The notes under the pieces were generated by a model, which saw only the letters and a program-made list of their open reading frames with translations, made no database searches and was not told the origin of the DNA. Source: Hamadaea flava (GTDB lineage Bacteria > Actinomycetota > Actinomycetes > Mycobacteriales > Micromonosporaceae). Taken from it: a stretch of 64,000 bases of DNA. A program made the position numbers and the translations under genes. The DNA lies in contig NZ_JAMZDZ010000001.1 of NCBI RefSeq assembly GCF_024172085.1, positions 1,550,001-1,614,000 on the forward strand, written 5' to 3'. Below, in pieces: positions 32,426 through 39,886 of this stretch (the first letter of the stretch is position 1; each line of letters starts with the position of its first letter).

Positions 32426-35400
32426 ATGTCCGAAGCAGACCGCGGCCGCGTCCGGATCGGGACCGCCGACGGCTCCCCGTACGCCGCCGCGGGCGTACTG
32501 ATCGCCCCGCGCATCGTTCTGACCAGCGCGGATGCCTGCCCTCCGGGCGCCGCGCCGACGGTCACGCCGGCCGGCTCGGACCACCGGTACGCCGCCGAAC
32601 GGATCTGGCCGCGCAGCGGCGCGGAATCCGCGGTCGCGCTATTAGAGATCATCGATCACGAATGGGTGAATAGTGCGTTCGTCACCCGATGGGGCGTACT
32701 CACGAGTAGTGACCAATGGATCACGTCGGAGGTGGACGGAGATCATCCGGTCGCGATCGAGATCAATAATTCGGCCACCCTTCCGGACGGTTCGCGAGAA
32801 TGCCGGCCCGCTCTCACCGATCAATTGCCCGCCGGTACTGCTGTATATAGTGGACAGATCTTGGTGGGCGTGCTGGCCCGCCCCGGTGAGCCCGGGCGCC
32901 GGCCCCTGGTGCGGCCGGTCGCCCCGCTCCTGGCCGACGAGGACTTCCGGGCGATCGTCGACCAGGCGGCCGGACGGCGGATCCGCGTCGAACCCGTCGA
33001 ACTCGCCGGGACGATCCGGCGCTGGCGACCGGACCTGGACGCCAGCCGGGCCGCCACGCTGCTGCTGCCGGAACACGAGGTCGTCCCGCTGCACGGCCGG
33101 GAACTGCTGACGCACCAGATCCTTCAGTGGTGCGCCGAACGGCGTCCCAGCTCCGCCGCCCTGCTGGTCGGGCCGGCCGGGCAGGGCAAACGGCGGCTCG
33201 CCCGCCACGTCGCGGACAGCCTGCGCGACACCGGGTGGGCCGTGGGCGAACTCGCCGACCGGCCGGCCGAGGATTGGCTGGAGGGCGTGGCGCACTCCCG
33301 GATGCCGGTGTTCCTCATCGCCGACGCGGATCGGCACCTGCCGGCGATCACCGCGCTCGCCCGGACGGTGCTGCCGACGGGCGGCCGGGTGCGAGTGCTC
33401 CTGCTGGCCGCCGATCCGTCGCTGCCACCCGATCCGGCCCTCGACATCCTGTTCGAGGACCGGGTGCACCGGCTCGACCCGATCGCCGCCGACGCGGAGG
33501 CGATGGCGCAGCGGCTCACCGAGGCGACCGTCGCCTTCGGCGGCTTGCTGTCCCTGCCGCCCGAGCCGTGGCTGCCCGGACCCGACGGCTGGCTCGTCGC
33601 CGGCGCACGCCGGTACGCCACCACCCCCGACGCCGGCGACGCGCTCCAGCTCCACGTGGCCGCGCTCGCGAGCCTGCTGACCGGGGCGCCGGACGATCGG
33701 CGCTCGGCGGTCGGCGTACTGCTCGACGAGGAGGAGTTCCGATGGCGACAAGCGACCGAGACGCTCCCGGCCGACGCGAAGACGTCGTGGTCCGCGGCGT
33801 TGGCGGCGGCTCTGCTGTTCGGGGCGGCCGACGAGGCGACCGCCGTGCAGACCCTGCGGATGACGATGCGTGGAGTCGCGGAGTCAGCGATCGGTGAGAC
33901 GGCGGCCTGGATTCGCGGGCTCTATCCGCCCGACGACGCCGACGGAACGTTCTGGGGCACGCTGCGGCCCCGGCCGCTGCTGCTGGAACACATCGCACAG
34001 AGCTGGACGGGGTCGTCGCTGCTGGAGGCGATGCTGCCCTCGGTGGAACCCGAGCAGGCCCGCCGGGCGTTGTCCCTGCTGTTGGCCACGGAGGACGCCG
34101 CGTTGCTCGACCGGGTGGCCAAGCTCGCCGGCGACCGCGTACGCGAACTCGGCCCCGCACTGATCGAGGCGGCGTACGCACAGCCGGCCGCACTGACCAT
34201 CGTGGAGCGGATCGTCGACGACCCGGACAGCGATCTCACCGACGACCTCTGCCGGACGCTGCTCGACCGGGTGCCGCCGACCGCCGGGCCGCTCGCCGAG
34301 GTCGCCCGGCGGCTGCACGAACGGCTGATCGCGGCGTACGAGGTCGCCGTGGAGGAGGGCCAGGATCGGGTTCGGCCCGCGCTCGCTGCACAGCTCGCGG
34401 CGTACGCCGTGCTCCGATCCGAGGTCGGTTCGGCGACGGCTGCCGCAGATCTCGCCGGTCGGGCCGTCGAGCAGTATCAGTGGCTCGTCGAATCCGGCGA
34501 CCGCGGCGCGGGCTACGTGATCTCGTTGGCCGAGAGCCGTCAGTTGTACGCCCGGCTGCAGGCCGGGGCCGGGCGGCCGATCGCTGCTGCGGACCTCGCC
34601 GGGCAGGCCGCCGGCGTCTACCGCACGCTCGCCGAGGCGACCGGTACGCACGGACGCCCCGAGCTGGCGGACGCGTTGACCACGCAGGCCGCGTACGCCG
34701 TCCAGGCAGGCGATCTGCCGGGTGCTGAGGCGGCGCTGCGGGAAGCGGTCGGCGTACTGGATGTGCTGGTCGACGGCGAGTCGACGGCCGACGCACGGTT
34801 CGACCTTTCGGGCCGGCTCGTGGACGCCGCGTCCCAGCTGGCCGAGGTGCTCTGGGACGACGGGCAGGCCACAGCCTCGCTGGCCGCGCGCGAGGACGCC
34901 GTGCGGGCCGCCCAGCGCATGTACGCCGTCGAACCCGCCACGGCCCGGCCGCTGCTGATCGACTGCCTGGACGCGGTCGCCCGGGCACAGCTCCAGCTGC
35001 GGGGAGCCGAAGCCGCCCTGGACGCGCTGCGGCGGTCGCTGCGGTTGTGCCGTGAAGCGGCCGAGGCGGATCCCGCCACGCAGCTGCCGGCCCTGGCATC
35101 GGCGGCGATGGCGCTGTCGGTCCGGCTCAGCGAGGCCGGGCAGCCCGCCGCCGCGCTCGACGCCGCCACCGAGGCCATCGAGGCACTGGCCCAGGCGAAC
35201 AAGGCCGCCCCGGGTTCGGTCCTCGCCGAACTGGCTTTGGCCCAGCACACCTTGAGCCTGCGGCTGGCCGAGGCCGGTCGCTGGCGGGAAGCCGCCCACT
35301 CCGCTGATCAGGCGCTGACGGCGTACACCCGGGCGCTCCACGATGGACGGACTGAGCTCCGGACCGAATTCGCCGCCGCACTGGTCAACCGGGCCGCGAT

Positions 35401-36925
35401 CCACGCCACCCGCGACCAGCACACCGAAGCCGCCCAGATCGCGCAGCAGGCGATCGGGTTGCTGTCGACGCAGTCGGCCCCGGGACGGCCGGGCGACGGC
35501 GGTGCGGCGAACCGGATCCTGGCCGCCGCCTATACCAACGCGGCCGTGGCGCTCAGCCACCTCGGCCGGCGCGACGAGAGCCTCACCCTCGTCTCCCGCG
35601 CGGTGGAGACAGATCCGGCGGACATCCCGGCGACGGACCAGGTCCGGGCCCTCAGCCTGCACCGGGATCTGCTGATGGGCGCGAACCGGCCGAAGGACGC
35701 GGCGGACGTCGCGGCCCGAATCGTCGTCCTGTACGACCAGTTCGGTCCCCGCGAACCGGACGTCTACCGAGGCCCGTACGCGGTCGCCCTGCACGAGGCC
35801 GCGCGCTGCTTCGCCGCCTTCCGCAACTGGGATACCGCCATCGCGTACGCGCGCCGGGCCACCACCGAGTACGCCGCCGATCAGCGCCCGGCCCGACCGT
35901 GGCTCGACGAGCGGACCGCGGTCGCCATGCTCCTGTGCACCTGTTACGCCGAGACGAACCGGGGCGCGGAGGCGGCCGCCGCCGCCGAACGGGCGGTCGC
36001 CTTGCATCGGGAGGCGACCGGCGACGGGGACGCCCGCGATCCGGCCGACCTGGCCGACACCCTCGACGCGGTCGCCGATCTGCCGACCGACGCGTTGGGC
36101 CGCGACCTGGCCCGCTCGTACGCCGAGCAGGCGGTCGCGCACCGTCGACCGGTCGCGATGGGCGGCAACCCCGAGCAGATGCGCAAACTGGTCCGGGCGT
36201 TGCGCCGGTCGGCCAAGCGGCAGGCCGAGGCAGCCGGAGCCGAGGAGGCGTTGCCGGCGGCGCAGGAGTCCGTGGCGCAGGCCCGGCTGCTCAAGGAGTT
36301 CTCCCGGGTCGACGGCATGGCGGAGATCGCGGTGTGCCTGCGGGACCTGTCGGAGTACCTCGCGAGCAGCGGCCGTGAAGCGGCCAGCCGGGACGCCGCC
36401 GCGGACGCCGCGCGCGAAGCCGCCGACGAGTACCGGCTGCTCGCCGCCGACGACCCGGCCCGCTACCTAACCGAGTACGCGGGTGCGCTGCTCGACCTGT
36501 CCCACCGGCAGGCCCGGCTCGACGCGTGGACGGATGCCCTGCTGTCGGCCGAGGCGGCCGCCGAGGCCCTGGAGCGCGTACCACCGGCGACGGTCGCCGA
36601 CCGGGCACGGCTCGGCCAGATCCTCCTCCAGGCCGCGCTGTGCCTGAACGAGTTGCACCAGAAGGAACGGCAGTACGAGGTGACCCTGCGCCTCGTGGGA
36701 CTCTACGACTCGATGGCGCGGGACGACCGGCGGTACCAGCACGATCACGCCGTGGCCCTGCGCAACCTCGCCGAGGTGCGCGCCGGCCGCAAGACCCTGC
36801 CCGACCGTCGCGATGCGGCCCGGCAGGCCGTCGAGCTCCACCGCATCCTCGCCGAACGCGACTCGGTCCGCTATGACGCGGAATTGAAGGCATCCCGGCG
36901 GACGCTGGAGACCCTGCGCCGCTGA
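32426..36925 (+). CDS. Degenerate trypsin-like domain + P-loop NTPase + TPR protein (STAND-like)
   Basis: A 1499-residue multidomain protein. Residues 1-175 look like a trypsin-fold domain (GVLIAPRIVLTSADAC), but the catalytic His position reads Asp/Ala and no GDSGG is present, only TAVYSGQILVGVLA, so it is probably a non-catalytic sensor. A P-loop follows: Walker A GPAGQGKR at 249-256 and Walker B MPVFLIADAD at 293-302. From about residue 590 to the end lie many Ala-rich helical pairs of TPR type. The layout is that of signal-transducing NTPases of conflict systems. Codon 73 is a rare TTA inside an AT-rich patch. The next gene, 11 bp away, is a putative pore effector. Confidence 0.8.
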   Translation: MSEADRGRVRIGTADGSPYAAAGVLIAPRIVLTSADACPPGAAPTVTPAGSDHRYAAERIWPRSGAESAVALLEIIDHEWVNSAFVTRWGVLTSSDQWITSEVDGDHPVAIEINNSATLPDGSRECRPALTDQLPAGTAVYSGQILVGVLARPGEPGRRPLVRPVAPLLADEDFRAIVDQAAGRRIRVEPVELAGTIRRWRPDLDASRAATLLLPEHEVVPLHGRELLTHQILQWCAERRPSSAALLVGPAGQGKRRLARHVADSLRDTGWAVGELADRPAEDWLEGVAHSRMPVFLIADADRHLPAITALARTVLPTGGRVRVLLLAADPSLPPDPALDILFEDRVHRLDPIAADAEAMAQRLTEATVAFGGLLSLPPEPWLPGPDGWLVAGARRYATTPDAGDALQLHVAALASLLTGAPDDRRSAVGVLLDEEEFRWRQATETLPADAKTSWSAALAAALLFGAADEATAVQTLRMTMRGVAESAIGETAAWIRGLYPPDDADGTFWGTLRPRPLLLEHIAQSWTGSSLLEAMLPSVEPEQARRALSLLLATEDAALLDRVAKLAGDRVRELGPALIEAAYAQPAALTIVERIVDDPDSDLTDDLCRTLLDRVPPTAGPLAEVARRLHERLIAAYEVAVEEGQDRVRPALAAQLAAYAVLRSEVGSATAAADLAGRAVEQYQWLVESGDRGAGYVISLAESRQLYARLQAGAGRPIAAADLAGQAAGVYRTLAEATGTHGRPELADALTTQAAYAVQAGDLPGAEAALREAVGVLDVLVDGESTADARFDLSGRLVDAASQLAEVLWDDGQATASLAAREDAVRAAQRMYAVEPATARPLLIDCLDAVARAQLQLRGAEAALDALRRSLRLCREAAEADPATQLPALASAAMALSVRLSEAGQPAAALDAATEAIEALAQANKAAPGSVLAELALAQHTLSLRLAEAGRWREAAHSADQALTAYTRALHDGRTELRTEFAAALVNRAAIHATRDQHTEAAQIAQQAIGLLSTQSAPGRPGDGGAANRILAAAYTNAAVALSHLGRRDESLTLVSRAVETDPADIPATDQVRALSLHRDLLMGANRPKDAADVAARIVVLYDQFGPREPDVYRGPYAVALHEAARCFAAFRNWDTAIAYARRATTEYAADQRPARPWLDERTAVAMLLCTCYAETNRGAEAAAAAERAVALHREATGDGDARDPADLADTLDAVADLPTDALGRDLARSYAEQAVAHRRPVAMGGNPEQMRKLVRALRRSAKRQAEAAGAEEALPAAQESVAQARLLKEFSRVDGMAEIAVCLRDLSEYLASSGREAASRDAAADAAREAADEYRLLAADDPARYLTEYAGALLDLSHRQARLDAWTDALLSAEAAAEALERVPPATVADRARLGQILLQAALCLNELHQKERQYEVTLRLVGLYDSMARDDRRYQHDHAVALRNLAEVRAGRKTLPDRRDAARQAVELHRILAERDSVRYDAELKASRRTLETLRR

Positions 36926-36936
36926 CCGGCCTACTC

Positions 36937-37848
36937 ATGGATCTGGAGACGCGGTTGACCACACAGCAGCCCACGATTCTGGCTCGGCAGAAAGATCCGG
37001 AGATCCACGCCCTGCTCCGGGCGATGTCCGTGTCCCACAAACGGGCGCAGCGGCTCGACCTCGCCCAGACCGTGCTGTCCCTGGGGATCGCGGCGTCCAG
37101 CCTCGCCGCCACCTTCGTCGACGTCGCCACCGCCCTCACGATCATCGGCGCGCTGTGGGCCGTGATCTATTCGGTGGGCCTGGTCTCCTGGGCCGACAAC
37201 GAGTTGCGCCGGGCCGCCGTCCTGCAGGAGATGCTGGACGTACGCCTGTTCCGGCTGCCCTGGAACCCGGTCATCGCCGGCGACCAGGTCGGCCACGAGG
37301 AGATCAATCGGCTGAGCACTCGGTATCGGGGCCGCCAGGACATGATCGAGCACTACTACGAGGTCCCCGACCTGCCCGCCCCCTACGACGTGGTGGCCTG
37401 CCAGCAGCAGAACCTGGGCTGGGGCATCCGAGTCCGCCGCCGGTACGCGTACGTGGTGCTCAGCGGGGTCGTCGCGTGGTCCGTCCTCGGCGTCGTCATC
37501 GGCGCCTGGACCGGGCTGACCGTCGGCGACGTCGTGCTGCGGTGGTACGTGCCGTCGCTGGGCGCGATCCTGCTCGGCCTCGACATCTTCCGCAGCCAGC
37601 GGGACGTCGCGGAGGAACGGGGCCGGGCGCTGCGCATCATGCGCGACCGCGTCCGCGAGTCCATCCGCACGCCCGGCGTCGACCTCGCTGGGTTCGCCCG
37701 GCAGGTGCAGGACGTCATCTACCTCACCCGGCAGCGGACGCCGCGCGTACCGGACTGGTTCTTCCTGCGGTACCGGGCCGGCGACCGCGCCGATTTCAAG
37801 GCGATGATGGACGAGCTGGCGGGCACCCTCGCCACTCGCGTCCCGTAA
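36937..37848 (+). CDS. S-4TM-family putative pore-forming effector
   Basis: A 303-residue membrane protein. Its order matches the SMODS-associated 4TM effector family: RQKDPEIHALLRAMSVSHKRAQRLD, a helix pair (LSLGIAASSLAATFV, TIIGALWAVIYSVGLVSW), then LQEMLDVRLFRLPWN at about 96-110, and EHYYEVPDLPAPYDVVACQQQNLGWGIRVRRRYAYVV leading into a second helix pair. Such proteins are predicted to perforate the host membrane when a partner senses infection, and usually sit beside a cGAS-like nucleotidyltransferase. Here the upstream partner, 11 bp away, is the trypsin-like/NTPase/TPR protein. The start could be ATG 36937 or TTG 36955, which has a better ribosome site (GGAG). Confidence 0.78.
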   Translation: MDLETRLTTQQPTILARQKDPEIHALLRAMSVSHKRAQRLDLAQTVLSLGIAASSLAATFVDVATALTIIGALWAVIYSVGLVSWADNELRRAAVLQEMLDVRLFRLPWNPVIAGDQVGHEEINRLSTRYRGRQDMIEHYYEVPDLPAPYDVVACQQQNLGWGIRVRRRYAYVVLSGVVAWSVLGVVIGAWTGLTVGDVVLRWYVPSLGAILLGLDIFRSQRDVAEERGRALRIMRDRVRESIRTPGVDLAGFARQVQDVIYLTRQRTPRVPDWFFLRYRAGDRADFKAMMDELAGTLATRVP

Positions 37849-37863
37849 CGCGACCGGGCTGCG

Positions 37864-37869
37864 TACGAT
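37864..37869 (+). promoter_or_regulatory. -10 element for the small membrane-protein gene
   Basis: TACGAT ends 6 nt before GTG 37876. This suggests that the last gene of the cluster also has its own leaderless promoter. Confidence 0.4.
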
Positions 37870-37875
37870 CTTGCC

Positions 37876-38433
37876 GTGAGCGAGACCCCCACGCCCGCGT
37901 ACCGTCACCTGCGCATCAGCTTGAGCATCGCGGCCCTGGCCGCGTCCGTGGCTGCCACCGTCGGAGTCGCCCTGGCGGCCGACGACGTCGCCGCGCTCCG
38001 CGAGGCCCGCGAGCGATGGCAGGACGTCGGCTTCCTATTGATCAGCTGGTACGCGTTCGCGGTGCCGGTCGGCACGCTCGCGCTGTCACCCTGGGCGCGC
38101 CGAGTGGGCCGGTCGGCGCGGCTGGGCTGGCGGAACGCCGGCCTCGTGCTGGGGCATGGGGTGCTGGTGGCCGCGCTCGCCTGGTTCTTCGGCGACATCG
38201 TGGCCGACTACTTCAGCGGCAATCGGGGCGGCGGCTCGAAGGGCGCATATCTGACCTGGTTGATCGCGACGCTCCCTGCTTTCGCCGCCGTCGCGCTGGC
38301 GGGCGGGCTGTTCCCCCGCCCCGCTGCCCCTAGAACTCACGGCGTCGTCGCCGGAGTCGCCGCCGTGAGCTGGATCTGCGGCGCGCTCCCCTTCCTCTTC
38401 CTCATCGTCTACGCCTTCGCCGAGTTCGCGTGA
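37876..38433 (+). CDS. Small polytopic membrane protein of the same cluster
   Basis: A 185-residue protein with about five membrane helices (LSIAALAASVAATVGVALA, VGFLLISWYAFAVPVGTLAL, AGLVLGHGVLVAALAWFF, LIATLPAFAAVALAGGLF, GALPFLFLIVYAFAEFA). There is no recognisable family signature. It begins 27 bp after the S-4TM-like gene on the same strand, so it could be an accessory or immunity-type membrane partner, although its own -10 element argues for partly separate expression. Its TGA stop codon is the first three bases of a palindromic repeat element. Confidence 0.65.
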   Translation: MSETPTPAYRHLRISLSIAALAASVAATVGVALAADDVAALREARERWQDVGFLLISWYAFAVPVGTLALSPWARRVGRSARLGWRNAGLVLGHGVLVAALAWFFGDIVADYFSGNRGGGSKGAYLTWLIATLPAFAAVALAGGLFPRPAAPRTHGVVAGVAAVSWICGALPFLFLIVYAFAEFA

Positions 38434-38500
38434 TCATTGCGCCAGCCACGTTTCGGGCGGCGATTCGTCGGCCCAAGCAGCATGGCCGGCGCAACTATCA
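38431..38500 (+). repeat. Palindromic repeat element, copy A
   Basis: A 70-bp element whose ends form imperfect inverted repeats: TGATCATTGCGCCAGCCACG at the left and CATGGCCGGCGCAACTATCA at the right. It is closely similar to the reverse complement of the element at 50348-50420, so it is a dispersed family. The TGA of the upstream gene lies inside it. Confidence 0.85.
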
Positions 38501-38516
38501 CGGTGCTCGCGGCGGC

Positions 38517-39455
38517 TCACGGTGCGAGCGCGTGGCGTTGGGCGGGAGTGAGGCGGTCCGGTCGCGGGATGAGCGAGTAGGTGGCCCCGATCGCTTGCAG
38601 CGCAAAGGGATCGGCGATCGCGGGTTGCCCGTCGATCGCGTCGAGGGCGGCGGTCGCCCGCTCCGGCGGCCAGCCGAGCGCGGCGGCGAGGTCGGCCGGA
38701 GTGAGCGGGCGGGCGGCGTACATCAGGGCGGCGAGCACGGTCAGTGCGTCGTAGACGACGGACTCGGCGAGCGTGCTGCCGCTCATGTGCTCGCTGAGGC
38801 GGCCGAAGAACTGGCCCATCCGGGCTAGCCGGGCCCCGGCCGTCGTGCCCTCGCCGAAGATCTCGATGCCGCGCCGGGTGGCGGTCGCGATCTCGGTGTG
38901 CGCGCCCGTGTCGGCCTGCCACGCCCTGAGCCAGACGTCGTCGTCGATGCCGTACCGCTCACGTCGGCCGCTGACGTCTGGTCGGCGGACGACGAGGTCC
39001 ATGGTTTCGAGGTAGGCGATCGACTTCGACACCGAGGCCGGGCTCACGTGCAACCGGGCGACCAGGTCCGCCGAGGTCAGACCGGCAGCGTCCGCGGTGA
39101 GCAGGCAGACGAACACCCGCGCGGTCATCCGTGGCAGTCCGGTCGCGGCCAGCAGGACCGCGAACTCGTCCACGAACTCGCGGGCTGGTTCCGTCCCGGC
39201 GGCGGTGGGCTCGGGCGGTCGCGCGGGCTTGCGCCGCCGCGCCCGGTCGCCGGCGGCTTCCTGCGCGTGGTCGGCCAGATAATCCCCGGGTACGCCGTTG
39301 CGCGCGACTTCGCGGCTGATCGTGGAGGTCGGGCGGCCGAGGCGGCGGCCGATCTCGGCGTACCCGAGGTCGTCGGCGAGCCAGAGCGCGATCTGGCGGC
39401 GGTCCTCCGGCGTCAGCCTGGCTCCCGGCACTGGCGTCCCCTCTCGTGCGTTCAC
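38517..39455 (-). CDS. Two-module winged-helix (MarR/GbsR-like) regulator with IS30-type HTH
   Basis: A 312-residue regulator. The first 55 residues carry an HTH like that of IS30 transposases (LTPEDRRQIALWLADDLGYAEIGRRLGRPTSTISREVARNG). After a basic linker comes a winged helix (LTSADLVARLHVSPASVSKSIAYLETMDLVVRRPD) as in GbsR/MarR proteins, and a second winged-helix-like part near the end (LTPADLAAALGWPPERATAAL). The combination gives several DNA-reading heads. The start is GTG 39455. It is divergent from a two-gene operon, with repeated GTTGC/GCAAC boxes in the gap. Confidence 0.85.
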   Translation of the reverse strand: MNAREGTPVPGARLTPEDRRQIALWLADDLGYAEIGRRLGRPTSTISREVARNGVPGDYLADHAQEAAGDRARRRKPARPPEPTAAGTEPAREFVDEFAVLLAATGLPRMTARVFVCLLTADAAGLTSADLVARLHVSPASVSKSIAYLETMDLVVRRPDVSGRRERYGIDDDVWLRAWQADTGAHTEIATATRRGIEIFGEGTTAGARLARMGQFFGRLSEHMSGSTLAESVVYDALTVLAALMYAARPLTPADLAAALGWPPERATAALDAIDGQPAIADPFALQAIGATYSLIPRPDRLTPAQRHALAP

Positions 39456-39467
39456 TCACAGTACAGT

Positions 39468-39575
39468 GCAACGGCCGTGGCTTGATGTTGCGTTCATCGA
39501 CAATTCTGTTGCAATGATTGGCTTTCAGCAAGGCTTTTCTTGCTTCCCTGCGTTGCTCACTCCTGAAACGCAACG
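39468..39575. promoter_or_regulatory. Cluster of GTTGC/GCAAC boxes between divergent genes
   Basis: GCAACG occurs at 39468-39473 and 39570-39575, GTTGCG at 39487-39492, GTTGCA at 39508-39513 and CGTTGC at 39551-39556. Five copies in both orientations within 108 bp are suggestive of sites for the adjacent regulator. The intervening sequence is AT-rich for this genome. Confidence 0.4.
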
Positions 39576-39625
39576 TAGCTTTTCCGTAGCCGGAAACCTC
39601 CGGGGGGAACGTCGGAAAGGAAACC

Positions 39626-39886
39626 ATGATGCATGTGATGGCCGTGTCGACCGTCTCGGACGACGCCAAGTTCTGGGGCGCGCTGAAGAAGGCGCACTCG
39701 AAGCTGCCCAAGGGTGCGAAGTGGGTGCTGGCGGTCGCCAGCAAGGACGGGGCCAAGGCGGTGAACGTGATCACGCACGATTCCGTCGCCGGCGTACGGG
39801 ACTTCTTCGAGAGCTTCACCGGTGCGTACGCGACGACGGAGTATGCCGAGGCGGACGCCGCGAACGCGGTCGGGCTCCCCCGATGA
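39626..39886 (+). CDS. Small hypothetical protein, 86 aa
   Basis: A soluble protein beginning MMHVMAVSTVSDDAKFWGAL and continuing with KKAHSKLPKGAKWVLAVASKDG, a lysine-rich helix and strand; the end AEADAANAVGLPR is acidic. I do not recognise a named family, but the pattern resembles small alpha/beta ferredoxin-like stress proteins. GGAAAGGAAA lies upstream of the ATG. Its stop overlaps the next start (ATGA), so it is translated together with the serine hydrolase. Confidence 0.7.
   Translation: MMHVMAVSTVSDDAKFWGALKKAHSKLPKGAKWVLAVASKDGAKAVNVITHDSVAGVRDFFESFTGAYATTEYAEADAANAVGLPR

Noticed and set aside
36926-37876. A toxin-antitoxin or CBASS operon with cGAS-like synthase
   Set aside because: I looked for nucleotidyltransferase motifs (GS...DxD) near the S-4TM-like gene on both strands and saw none.
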